From assembly GCA_963702235.1 (NCBI GenBank), contig CAVPBZ010000011.1, forward strand, positions 1-64,000: a stretch of DNA of 64,000 bases, given 5' to 3'. The DNA is from PALSA-505 sp963702235 (lineage in GTDB: Bacteria; Actinomycetota; Actinomycetes; Streptosporangiales; Streptosporangiaceae). The notes below the pieces were generated by a model that searched no databases, was not told the DNA's origin, and saw only the letters and a list, made by a program, of their open reading frames with translations. Made by a program: the position numbers and the translations under genes. Of the stretch, positions 42,069 to 50,330 are shown piece by piece (within the stretch, counting starts at the first letter, position 1; each line of letters starts with the position of its first letter).

Positions 42069-44843
42069 TCAGTGCCCGGCCTCCGCCCAGCTCCGCCCGG
42101 TGCCGAGCGAGACCTCCAGCGGGATGCTCATCTCGAACGCCCCGCCCATCGAAGCGCGGACCAGATCCGAGAGCGCGTCGAGCTCGCCCGGAGCCACCTC
42201 GAAGATCAGCTCGTCGTGCACCTGGAGCAGCATCCGCGACCGCAGCCCGCGCGTTCGCAGCTCGGCGTCCACCGCGAGCATGGCGATCTTGATGATGTCG
42301 GCGGCCGACCCCTGGATCGGCGCGTTGAGCGCCATCCGCTCGGCCATCTCGCGGCGCTGCCGGTTGTCCGAGGACAGGTCCGGCAGGTAGCGGCGCCGGC
42401 CCAGGATCGTCTGGGTGTAGCCGTCCATCCGGGCCTGCGCGACGATCGCCTGCAGGTAGTCCCGGACGCCGCCGAACTGCTCGAAGTACTCGTCCATCAG
42501 CACCCGCGCCTCGTCCGGCGTGATCCGCAGCTGCTGGGAGAGCCCGTACGCGGACAGGCCGTAGGCCAGCCCGTAGTTCATCGCCTTGATCTTCGCGCGC
42601 ATCTCGCCGGTCACCTGCTCCGGCGGCACGCCGAACACCCGGGACGCGGTCGTCGCGTGGAAGTCATGCCCGGATCCGAACGCCGCCGCCAGCGCCTCGT
42701 CACCGGACAGGTGCGCCATGATGCGCAGCTCGATCTGGCTGTAGTCGGCGGTGAGCAGGCACTCGTAGCCGCTGCCGACGACGAAGCCCTGCCGGATCTT
42801 GCGGCCTTCCTCGGTGCGGATCGGGATGTTCTGCAGGTTGGGGTCGACCGAGGACAGCCGGCCGGTGGCCGCGATCATCTGGTTGAACGTCGTGTGGATC
42901 CGGCCGTCCGCGCCCGCCATCGGGATCAGCGAGTCCACGATGCTCTTCAGCCGGGCGACGTCCCTGTGCCGCAGCAGGTGCTCGAGCACCGGGTGCCCGG
43001 TCTGGGCCAGCAGCCAGGTCAGCGCCTCGGAGTCGGTGGTGTACCCGGTCTTGATCCGCTTGGTCTTGGGCAGTCCCAGCTCGGTGAACAGCACCTCCTG
43101 CAGCTGCTTGGGCGAGCCGAGGTTGAACTCGCGGCCGACCGCGGCGTACGCGGCCTGCTCGGCCGACTTCACCTCGCCGCCCAGCGTCGCCGACATCGCC
43201 GCGAAGTGATCGGTGTCGGCGGCGATCCCGGTCCGCTCCAGCTGCGCGAGCACCGACACCAGCGGCAGCTCGACGTCGTGCAGCAGCTTGGCCGCGCCGC
43301 GCCGCTCTAGGTCCTCGTCCAGCGCGTCGGCGAGCTCGGCCGTGGCCCGGGCGCGCAGCGCCAGCGCCGCCTGCACCGAGTTGTCCTGGTCGTCCTCCCC
43401 CACGCCCTCGAGCGTGAGCTGGCCGGTCTCGGCGTCGTCGCGCAGCTCCCGGCCCAGGTAACGCAGCGACAGATCGCCCAGGTCGAAGGACCGCTGGCCG
43501 GGTAGCGCCAGGTAGGCGGCCAGTGCGGTGTCACTGGTCAGGCCGCCCAGCTCGAGCCCGTGCGCGGCCAGCGCGTGCATCGGCCCCTTGGCGTCGTGCA
43601 CCGCCTTGGCCGCGGAGGGATCCGCGAGCCAGGCCGCCAGCGCCCGCTCGTCATCCTCGGTGAGCGCGGTCGGGTCGAGGAACGCGCACTCGCCGTCCGG
43701 CGCGGCGATCGCCAGCCCGGTCAGCGTGCCGGTGCCGCGGCCCCAGCTGCCGGCGAGCGCCAGGCCGGAGCGCTGGCCGCCGGCGGCGTGCTCCGCCAGC
43801 CACTGCGCCACCTCGTCGGCGCCCGGTGTGGCGACGGCGATCTCGAAGCCTTCTTGCTGCTGGCCGGCCTCGTCGGTCTCCTGGGCGGCGGCGCCGATCC
43901 CGTTCGGGAACGTCTCGGCGAGCCGCTCGCGCAGCACGCGGAACTGCAGCGTGTCGAAGAGCTGGTGGATCGCCTCGCGGTCCCACGGCGCCGGCAGCAG
44001 GTCGCGCGGGCCGGTTTCCAGCGGGACGTCCCTGGCCAGCTCCGTGAGCTGGCGGTTGCGCAGCACGTTGCCGAGGTTCTCCCGCAGCGCGTCGCCCGCC
44101 TTGCCCTTGACCTCGTCGATCCGGTCCACCAGCTGCTCAAGCGAGCCGAAATCGGCGATCCACCTGGTCGCCGTCTTCTCGCCGACCCCGGGGATGTTCG
44201 GCAGGTTGTCGCTGGGGTCTCCCCTGATGGCGGCGAAATCCGGGTACTGCTCCGGTGTCAGGCCGTATTTTTCCCTAACGGCTGCCGGCGTGAACCTCGT
44301 CATATCGCTGATGCCGCGGCGGGTCATGAGGGCAGTCACGCGGTCGGTCACCAGCTGGAGCACGTCCCGGTCGCCGGTGACGATGAGCACGTCCATGTCC
44401 TGCTCGGCGGCCTGCGTGGCCAGCGTGGCGATGACGTCGTCGGCCTCGAAGCCTGCCTTGGACAGCCGCGCGATGCCCAGCACGTCGAGCACTTCGAAGA
44501 TGAGGCTGAGCTGGCTGCGGAAGTCGGCAGGCGTCTCCCGCCGGGTCGCCTTGTACTCCACGTACTGCTCGTGCCGGAACGTCGGCTCGCCGCGGTCGAA
44601 CGCCACCGCGACGTGCGTGGGCCGCTCGTCCCGCAGCGCGTTGATGAGCATCGCGGTGAACCCGTAGACCGCGTTGGTCGGCTGGCCGGTGGTGGTGGAG
44701 AAGTTCTCCGGCGGCAGCGCGAAGAAGGCGCGGTACGCGAGGGAGTGCCCGTCGAGCAGCAGCAGCAGGTCCCGCTGGCCGGAGTTCCCCTGGCCAGGGC
44801 TTGCCGCCCCCGAGGCTGTCTGCTGCATCTCCTTGGTCGCCAC
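42069..44843 (-). CDS. polA: DNA polymerase I
   Basis: A 924-residue PolA. The 5'-3' exonuclease domain (about 25-310; LLLLDGHSLAYRAFFALPPE) is intact. The middle 3'-5' exonuclease-like domain lacks the catalytic acidic residues: the usual DTET strand reads GRGTGTLTGLAIA. It is therefore a non-proofreading form, as in other actinobacteria. The polymerase domain has LLTADYSQIELRIMAH, KAMNYGLAYGLSAYGL and QVHDELIFEV. It is divergent from a thioesterase gene. Confidence 0.97.
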   Translation of the reverse strand: MATKEMQQTASGAASPGQGNSGQRDLLLLLDGHSLAYRAFFALPPENFSTTTGQPTNAVYGFTAMLINALRDERPTHVAVAFDRGEPTFRHEQYVEYKATRRETPADFRSQLSLIFEVLDVLGIARLSKAGFEADDVIATLATQAAEQDMDVLIVTGDRDVLQLVTDRVTALMTRRGISDMTRFTPAAVREKYGLTPEQYPDFAAIRGDPSDNLPNIPGVGEKTATRWIADFGSLEQLVDRIDEVKGKAGDALRENLGNVLRNRQLTELARDVPLETGPRDLLPAPWDREAIHQLFDTLQFRVLRERLAETFPNGIGAAAQETDEAGQQQEGFEIAVATPGADEVAQWLAEHAAGGQRSGLALAGSWGRGTGTLTGLAIAAPDGECAFLDPTALTEDDERALAAWLADPSAAKAVHDAKGPMHALAAHGLELGGLTSDTALAAYLALPGQRSFDLGDLSLRYLGRELRDDAETGQLTLEGVGEDDQDNSVQAALALRARATAELADALDEDLERRGAAKLLHDVELPLVSVLAQLERTGIAADTDHFAAMSATLGGEVKSAEQAAYAAVGREFNLGSPKQLQEVLFTELGLPKTKRIKTGYTTDSEALTWLLAQTGHPVLEHLLRHRDVARLKSIVDSLIPMAGADGRIHTTFNQMIAATGRLSSVDPNLQNIPIRTEEGRKIRQGFVVGSGYECLLTADYSQIELRIMAHLSGDEALAAAFGSGHDFHATTASRVFGVPPEQVTGEMRAKIKAMNYGLAYGLSAYGLSQQLRITPDEARVLMDEYFEQFGGVRDYLQAIVAQARMDGYTQTILGRRRYLPDLSSDNRQRREMAERMALNAPIQGSAADIIKIAMLAVDAELRTRGLRSRMLLQVHDELIFEVAPGELDALSDLVRASMGGAFEMSIPLEVSLGTGRSWAEAGH

Positions 44844-44909
44844 GAGGGGATCCTATGCGGCCCCCCTAAGCTGCGGTTACCGAACACGCGGCACGAGCCG
44901 GAGGACCGG

Positions 44910-45383
44910 GTGGACCAGGATGCGCAACGGCAGATGATCGACGCGTTCCAGGCAATGGGGCGCGGCACGCTGACCGAGCGGATGGGCGTCGAGGTCACCG
45001 AGGCGTCGGCGCAGCGGGTGGTGGGGACGATGCCCGTCGCGGGCAACACCCAGCCGTACGGCCTGCTGCACGGCGGCGCGTCCTGCGTGCTGGCCGAGAC
45101 GCTCGGCTCGCTGGGCGCCGCGCTGCACGCCGGACCGGGCCGGGCCACGATCGGCATCGAGATCAGCGCGACGCACCACAGCGGCGCCCGGGACGGCGTG
45201 GTGACCGGCGTCGCCACGCTGCTGCACGGCGGCAGGACGCTGGCGACCTACGAGGTGGTCATCACCGACGAGAGCGGGCGCCGGGTGTGCACCTCGCGGC
45301 TGACCTGCCTGTTCCGCGACAGCGTTCCCGGCGCAGCGGGCACCGCAGGACCCGGCGGACTTTTCCCGCATAACGTACGGTAA
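44910..45383 (+). CDS. PaaI-type hotdog thioesterase
   Basis: A 157-residue single-hotdog acyl-CoA thioesterase. The signature LLHGGASCVLAETLGSLGA includes the conserved His-Gly-Gly and acidic residue, and VVTGVATLLHGGRTLATYEV forms later strands. GTG 44910 has GGAGG five bases upstream. It may hydrolyse phenylacetyl- or hydroxybenzoyl-CoA; the neighbours give no clue. It is divergent from polA. Confidence 0.9.
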   Translation: MDQDAQRQMIDAFQAMGRGTLTERMGVEVTEASAQRVVGTMPVAGNTQPYGLLHGGASCVLAETLGSLGAALHAGPGRATIGIEISATHHSGARDGVVTGVATLLHGGRTLATYEVVITDESGRRVCTSRLTCLFRDSVPGAAGTAGPGGLFPHNVR

Positions 45384-45559
45384 TTGTTGACCCTTTGCGC
45401 CGGATGCCGGGACATCGCTACGGTTGACCGGAAGGGCCCGGGGGTGGCCGAGTAGAGAACGTGCCGACCCGGGGAAGGCCGACATGGTACCAAAGGCCCT
45501 CCCGGGCTCCTCGCGGATCGAAGGGTGCTCGCCGGGACGGCTTGCGGTGGACGGGGCTG

Positions 45560-46210
45560 CTAGCTGCCCGGCGGGACCTCGGGCAGGTCAGCGCCGGTCT
45601 GCGGGTTATCGGTACTGGTCCCAGGCCCCGCGGTCATCGCCCGGTCGAGCACCGCCTGCGCCACCTCGCGCATGCTGATCCTGCGGTCCATCGACGTCTT
45701 CTGGATCCAGCGGAACGCCTCGGGCTCGGACAGGCCGTGCTCTGACTGCAGCAGTCCCTTGGCCCGGTCGAGGAGCTTGCGGACCTCAAGGCGGTCACGC
45801 AGCGTAGTCACTTCGGTCTCGAGGGCGCGGATCTCGGTGAACCGGCTCCCGGCCATCTCGATGGCGGGGACGAGATCGGCCTTGGTGAACGGCTTGACCA
45901 GGTAGGCCATGGCGCCCGCGTCCCTGGCCCGCTCGACGAGGTCGCGCTGGGAGAAGGCGGTGAGAATGACCACGGGCGCGATCCGCTGCTCGGCGATCTG
46001 CTCCGCGGCGGACAGGCCGTCCAGGATCGGCATCTTGACGTCCAGGATGACCAGGTCGGGGCGCAGCTCGGCGGCGAGCTTGACCGCGGTCTCGCCGTCG
46101 CCGGCTTCTCCGACCACCTCGTAGTCCTCTTCCTCGAGCATCTCCTTGAGGTCGAGCCGGATCAGCGCCTCGTCTTCGGCGATCACGACACGGAACGGCG
46201 GCTTAGTCAT
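45560..46210 (-). CDS. ANTAR-domain response regulator (PdtaR-like)
   Basis: A 216-residue regulator. The receiver domain has acidic pair EDE, phosphoacceptor D57 in LVILDVKMP, and Lys in YLVKPF. The C-terminal ANTAR domain (LLDRAKGLLQSEHGLSEPEA, then FRWIQKTSMDRR) binds paired RNA hairpins and prevents termination. It is the orthologue-type of mycobacterial PdtaR, partner of the kinase PdtaS; no kinase lies in the window. It faces away from the tRNA gene. Confidence 0.94.
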   Translation of the reverse strand: MTKPPFRVVIAEDEALIRLDLKEMLEEEDYEVVGEAGDGETAVKLAAELRPDLVILDVKMPILDGLSAAEQIAEQRIAPVVILTAFSQRDLVERARDAGAMAYLVKPFTKADLVPAIEMAGSRFTEIRALETEVTTLRDRLEVRKLLDRAKGLLQSEHGLSEPEAFRWIQKTSMDRRISMREVAQAVLDRAMTAGPGTSTDNPQTGADLPEVPPGS

Positions 46211-46237
46211 CCCCGGAGCCTACCCTCATCCGATACA

Positions 46238-46265
46238 TTGACAATCAGCGGCAACCTTCTAGTGT
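46238..46265 (+). promoter_or_regulatory. promoter of the tRNA gene
   Basis: Perfect TTGACA (46238-46243), 16-base spacer, TAGTGT (46260-46265). The predicted start is near 46272, eight bases before the mature tRNA. Confidence 0.6.
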
Positions 46266-46279
46266 GACAGGAACGCTGG

Positions 46280-46354
46280 GCCCCGGTAGCCCAACCGGCA
46301 TGAGGCGATGCTCTCAAACAGCATAAAGTGTGGGTTCGAATCCCACCCGGGGCA
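46280..46354 (+). tRNA. atypical tRNA with CAA anticodon and short variable loop
   Basis: A complete cloverleaf folds. Acceptor GCCCCGG (46280-46286) pairs with CCGGGGC (46347-46353), and A46354 is the discriminator. The D stem is GCC/GGC, the anticodon stem ATGCT/AGCAT with loop CTCAAAC, and the T arm GTGGG-TTCGAAT-CCCAC. The anticodon is CAA (46315-46317), which reads the Leu codon UUG. The variable loop, however, is five bases (AAAGT), whereas leucine tRNAs carry a long variable arm. CCA is not encoded. It is either an unusual isoacceptor or a tRNA-like RNA; an HTH/LAGLIDADG ORF follows. Confidence 0.8.
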
Positions 46355-46405
46355 CATAACATAGACCTTTCCAGAATTGTCGTAACCCCTCTTCATAATA
46401 GGCAC

Positions 46406-47164
46406 ATGTATTCACGTGCCACCGTTGATCTTGCTCTGCTCTTGTCGGAGTTGGACGTCCTCGACCGCGAGGACGCCCTGATAAGCGACGTGTCCGTGCA
46501 GGCCATCCGGCACTGGCGGTACGGCAACCGCCGCAGCGAGCGCACCGAGCGGGGTCCGCGCTGCCCCCGCTGCGAGGGCCGGGCTCTGGAAACGCCCGCC
46601 TACGCCTACCTGCTCGGCCTTTACCTGGGAGATGGCCACATCACCCTCGGCCGCCGAGGTGTGTATGCGCTCTCGATCTCGTGTTGCGACGCCTGGCCCG
46701 GGCTGGCTGATGCGGCGGAGCATGCCATGAGATGTGTCATGCCGACGTCTGGCGTCTTCCGGGTAGCAAGAACTGGCTGTCACGAAATCAAGAGCACCTC
46801 GAAACATTGGCCGTGTCTTTTCCCCCAGCACGGGCCGGGCAGGAAGCACGACCGCACAATCGAACTCGAATCCTGGCAGCAGGCGATCGTGACTGAGTAT
46901 CCGGGCGATTTCGCGCGGGGCCTGTTTCACTCTGACGGGTACCGGGGCATCAACCGGGTCCGGCGGACTTGGGCGGGCCTCGATCGCTGGTATGAGTATC
47001 CGCGGTATCTGTTCGACAACCACTCCGCTGACATCCTGAGGCTGTGCGGCGAGGCTCTGGACCGGCTCGGCGTTGACTGGCGGTTCAGCAAGCCCACCAC
47101 GATCTCCGTCGCCCGCCGCGCGGCGGTCGCTAGGCTGGACGAGTTCATCGGCCCGAAGTTCTGA
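46406..47164 (+). CDS. HTH and LAGLIDADG-like endonuclease family protein
   Basis: A 252-residue protein. The N-terminal 45 residues form a helix-turn-helix (VDLALLLSELDVLDREDALI, then SVQAIRHWRYGNRR), followed by a two-Cys knuckle CPRC. Two LAGLIDADG-like helices follow, YLLGLYLGDGHI (about 72-83) and FARGLFHSDGYR (about 171-182), each with an acidic residue at the metal position. This suggests a monomeric homing-type nuclease or a regulator derived from one. ATG 46406 is used; the frame continues 5' into the tRNA gene, which cannot be coding. The gene begins 51 bases after the tRNA. Confidence 0.8.
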   Translation: MYSRATVDLALLLSELDVLDREDALISDVSVQAIRHWRYGNRRSERTERGPRCPRCEGRALETPAYAYLLGLYLGDGHITLGRRGVYALSISCCDAWPGLADAAEHAMRCVMPTSGVFRVARTGCHEIKSTSKHWPCLFPQHGPGRKHDRTIELESWQQAIVTEYPGDFARGLFHSDGYRGINRVRRTWAGLDRWYEYPRYLFDNHSADILRLCGEALDRLGVDWRFSKPTTISVARRAAVARLDEFIGPKF

Positions 47165-47173
47165 CCGGCTGGG

Positions 47174-48334
47174 TCAGGCGGAGGCGCCCCACAGGTGCTC
47201 GGAGGCGATCCTGGCGCCTTCGGCCTGGGCGCGGAACTTGGCCCAGGTGACGGTGGGGACGACCACGTCCATGCCGGCTATCGTGCCGAAACCGCAGTCG
47301 GTGCCGGCCATCACATTCTCCCGGCCCACGACGTCCGCGTACATGATCAGCCGGTCCGCGACCACCTCGGGGTGCTCGACGACGTTGGTGGTCGAGTCGA
47401 GCACACCGGGAATCACGTACTTGCCGTCCGGCAGCTTGGTGTCCCGGAACACCTTCCACTCGTGCGCGTGCCGGCCGTTGGACGACATCAGCATCATGCC
47501 GGCCGGCTTGGCCTTCAGCACGAGGTCGATGATGTCCTTGAGCTCGACGTCCCTGGTCCGCGGGAACTCGCCGTTGCCCCAGCAGATGTGGATGCGCGAG
47601 GCCTCGGCCGGGACGTTGGCCAGCGCGTAGTTCAGTGCCTCGATGTTCATCTCCATCTCCCGGCGGAAGTTCTGCAGCGAGCCCGCGCCTGGCGCGGTCA
47701 TCGCCAGGTCCGGGCAGTCGATCTGCAGCGTGAAGCCCGCCTGGTAGATCGCCTCGTACTCTTCTCTCATGGCCTCGGCCAGCGCGCCCAGGTACTCCTC
47801 GTCGCTGCCGTAGTACCGGTTGGGGGAAAACACCGAGATGACGCCGGGCGAGGCCGCGCTCATGAAGGTGCCCGCGGCCGCGACGCCGTCCAGCGCCGCC
47901 TTCAGGTTGTCGATGTCGGCCCGCACCGCGCTCTGCCCGGTATACGAGACCGGTCCGTCGCACGTGGTGAACCTGATGGTCGCCGCCGACTCCATCGTGT
48001 CGGCCAGCTTCTGGGCGAAGTCCGGGAAGTCCTCCAGGCCCATCACCTTCGACGCGACCGACTCGATCGAGCCCTCGCCGCCGAAGCCGGTCAGCCGGTC
48101 CTTGACGTAGGTCGCGTAGCTGGGCTTGCTCACCTCGCCGTCGTTGAGCACGTCCACGCCGGCCTCGGCCTGGCGCTGCACCGTCTCCCGCACCGCGGCC
48201 CGGACCTCGCCACCGAACTGCCCGGGAGCCATGTGCTCGCCTGCCTCCTGCGCGAAGACGAGGGGCAGGAACTCAGCCGGCCGCGGCAGGCTGCCGGAGT
48301 GGGTGGTCAGGATCCGCTCAGTGCTCGGCTGCAT
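47174..48334 (-). CDS. MetE-like cobalamin-independent methyltransferase family protein
   Basis: A 386-residue protein of the UROD/MetE-like barrel family. ILTTHSGSLPRP opens the barrel. The zinc-site region shows HICWGN and a Cys in GTDCGFGT, as in the C-terminal half of MetE. Alone it could be a core methionine synthase or an epoxyalkane:coenzyme M transferase-like enzyme; the sequence does not settle which. The start is ATG 48334 with GAGGAG upstream. It converges on the LAGLIDADG gene with nine bases between stops. Confidence 0.85.
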   Translation of the reverse strand: MQPSTERILTTHSGSLPRPAEFLPLVFAQEAGEHMAPGQFGGEVRAAVRETVQRQAEAGVDVLNDGEVSKPSYATYVKDRLTGFGGEGSIESVASKVMGLEDFPDFAQKLADTMESAATIRFTTCDGPVSYTGQSAVRADIDNLKAALDGVAAAGTFMSAASPGVISVFSPNRYYGSDEEYLGALAEAMREEYEAIYQAGFTLQIDCPDLAMTAPGAGSLQNFRREMEMNIEALNYALANVPAEASRIHICWGNGEFPRTRDVELKDIIDLVLKAKPAGMMLMSSNGRHAHEWKVFRDTKLPDGKYVIPGVLDSTTNVVEHPEVVADRLIMYADVVGRENVMAGTDCGFGTIAGMDVVVPTVTWAKFRAQAEGARIASEHLWGASA

Positions 48335-48419
48335 GGCACGCTCCTCGTCGAGTGCTAGTCCCGCCATCGCGCAACATAGCACCGGGGAGCCGACCTGACG
48401 ATGAACAGGTCGTTACCGG

Positions 48420-48731
48420 TTATGAGCGGTCATACCGGGTGGGCGGGAACGGGTGCTGCTCGTTGATGGGATACAGCTCCCCTTCGTCTTCCTCATGCCG
48501 GATCTCGGCCCGCTCCTCCTGGAACTCCTCGGACTCGGTGATGTCCACGGGGGGCGGAGCGTCGGTCGCCGGGGGCACCTCGTCCGGGTCGTAGTCGTCC
48601 ACCCCCGCGGCGACGCGTTCCTCCTCGGTCAGCCGGGCCAGCTGGTCTTCGTCGAGCCGGTCGATCTCGCCGCCGTGCTGGCGGCGGTCGCGGCGGAACT
48701 GCTCGTCTGGCTGGTCGGTCTGCTCGGTCAT
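48420..48731 (-). CDS. small acidic hydrophilic protein, unknown function
   Basis: A 103-residue protein with many Asp/Glu (LDEDQLARLTEEERVAAGVD; ESEEFQEERAEIRHEEDEGE), no Cys and no hydrophobic segment, ending LYPINEQHPFPPTRYDRS. GGAGG lies five bases before ATG 48731. It is not recognised; such proteins are common in actinomycetes and probably disordered. It is transcribed downstream of gltD. Confidence 0.7.
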   Translation of the reverse strand: MTEQTDQPDEQFRRDRRQHGGEIDRLDEDQLARLTEEERVAAGVDDYDPDEVPPATDAPPPVDITESEEFQEERAEIRHEEDEGELYPINEQHPFPPTRYDRS

Positions 48732-48822
48732 GGCGCCTCCAACGGTACACAGGAGAAACCGGCTGCCCTCCGGCTGCTTTTTCACACTATCGCCGGCCTG
48801 AACCGAGTGGTCGGCGGCCTGG

Positions 48823-50315
48823 CTAGCTGAGCGGACGGGCGTTCGGCGGTATCGCGACCGGCAGCATGCTCTCCCCGGCCAGGTACCGGTCAACCGCGGC
48901 CGCGGCGCTGCGGCCCTCGGCGATCGCCCAGACGATCAGTGACTGGCCGCGGCCCATGTCCCCGGCCGCGAACACGCCGGGCACCGAGGTGGCGTACGCG
49001 CCGTCCCGGGCGACGTTACCGCGCGCGTCATAGTCCACCCCGAGGCCGTCCAGCAGCGGCTCGTGCTCGGGACCTGTGAACCCGAGGGCGAACAGCACCA
49101 GCTCGCACGGCAGCTCCCGTTCGGTACCCGGCAGCGGCTCGAACCGGCCGCCGGTGAACTCCACCTCGACCAGCCGCAGGCCTGCTACCCGGCCGGCCTC
49201 GTCGCCGCGGAACTCCTGCGTGGACACGGCGTAGACCCGCTCGCCGCCCTCCTCGTGCGCGCTGGAGACGCGGTACACCATCGGGTAGGTGGGCCACGGC
49301 TGCTTGCCGGGCCTGGACTCCGGCGGCCGGGGCAGGATCTCGAGCTGGGTGACCGACGCGGCGCCCTGCCGGTGCGCGGTGCCGAGGCAGTCGGCGCCGG
49401 TGTCACCGCCGCCGATGATCACGACGTCCTTGCCGCGGGCGCTGATCGCCGGCTCTGCTACCGGGTGGCCGTTGCTGCCGTTGGCAGCCCGGGCCCTGGC
49501 CTCCGCCACCACGCGGTTGGACAGCGGCAGGTACTCCATCGCCTGGTGGATCCCGGCCAGCTCCCGGCCCGGCACCGGCAGATCCCGCGGCACGGTCGCG
49601 CCGCCGGCCAGCACGATCGCGTCGCTGGCCGCCCGCAGCTCGTCCACGCTCACGTCGGTGCCGGCCCGCACCCCGCAGCGGAACTCGGTGCCCTCGGCGC
49701 GCATCTGCTCGAGCCGCCGGTCCAGGTGCCGCTTCTCCATCTTGAACTCGGGGATGCCGTAGCGGAGCAGGCCGCCGGGCTGGTCGGCCCGCTCGTACAC
49801 GGTCACCGCGTGCCCGGCCCGGGTGAGCTGCTGCGCCGCGGCCAGGCCGGCCCCGAGCCGATCACCGCGACCCGCAGGCCGGCCGCGCGGGCGGCCGCGG
49901 CGGGCGGCTCGGGCCGGACCCAGCCCTCGGACCAGGCGCGGTCGATGATCTCCACCTCGACCTGCTTGATCGTCACCGGGTCGGCGTTGATGCCAAGGAC
50001 ACAGGCAGACTCGCACGGCGCCGGGCAGAGCCTGCCTGTGAACTCCGGGAAGTTGTTGGTGGCGTGCAGCCGCTCCGCCGCGTCCTGCCAGTCGTGGCGC
50101 CAGACCAGGTCGTTCCACTCCGGGATCAGGTTCCCGAGCGGGCAGCCCTGGTGGCAGAACGGGATGCCGCAGTCCATGCACCGCCCGGCCTGCTTCTCCA
50201 GCCGTTCGGCGCCGAACTCGTTGTACACCTCGTGCCAGTCCATGATCCGCACGTCGACCGGCCGCCGGGACGGGGTCTCGCGGGGCGTGGACATGAATCC
50301 CTTCGGATCCGCCAT
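48823..50315 (-). pseudogene. gltD: glutamate synthase small subunit, apparent frameshift
   Basis: GltD passes electrons from NADPH to GltB. Part one (ATG 50315) has the iron-sulphur cysteines CMDCGIPFCHQGC and CPAPCESAC and reaches RVAVIGSGPA. Part two resumes with GLAAAQQLTRAGHAVTVYER and continues through GGDTGADCLG to the FAD-binding AAGDMGRGQSL and the stop at 48823. The break is near 49841-49855, where GGCCGGCC probably lost one GGCC (expected GSGPAGLAAA). Everything else is intact. gltB is intact directly upstream, and no second gltD is in the window, so a sequencing error is quite possible. Confidence 0.85.
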
Positions 50316-50330
50316 CGTGACCTCCCCCGC

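Noticed and set aside
42069..44843. Loss of proofreading residues in PolA as a novelty
   Set aside because: Absence of the acidic residues in the 3'-5' domain is a known feature of actinobacterial DNA polymerase I.
46280..46354. Annotation as an ordinary tRNA-Leu
   Set aside because: The anticodon fits, but the five-base variable loop is wrong for leucine tRNAs, so it is left as atypical.
46328..46405. N-terminal extension of the LAGLIDADG ORF containing WVRIPPGA
   Set aside because: These codons lie in the T arm and acceptor of the tRNA; WVRIPPGA is a typical translation artefact of tRNA sequence.
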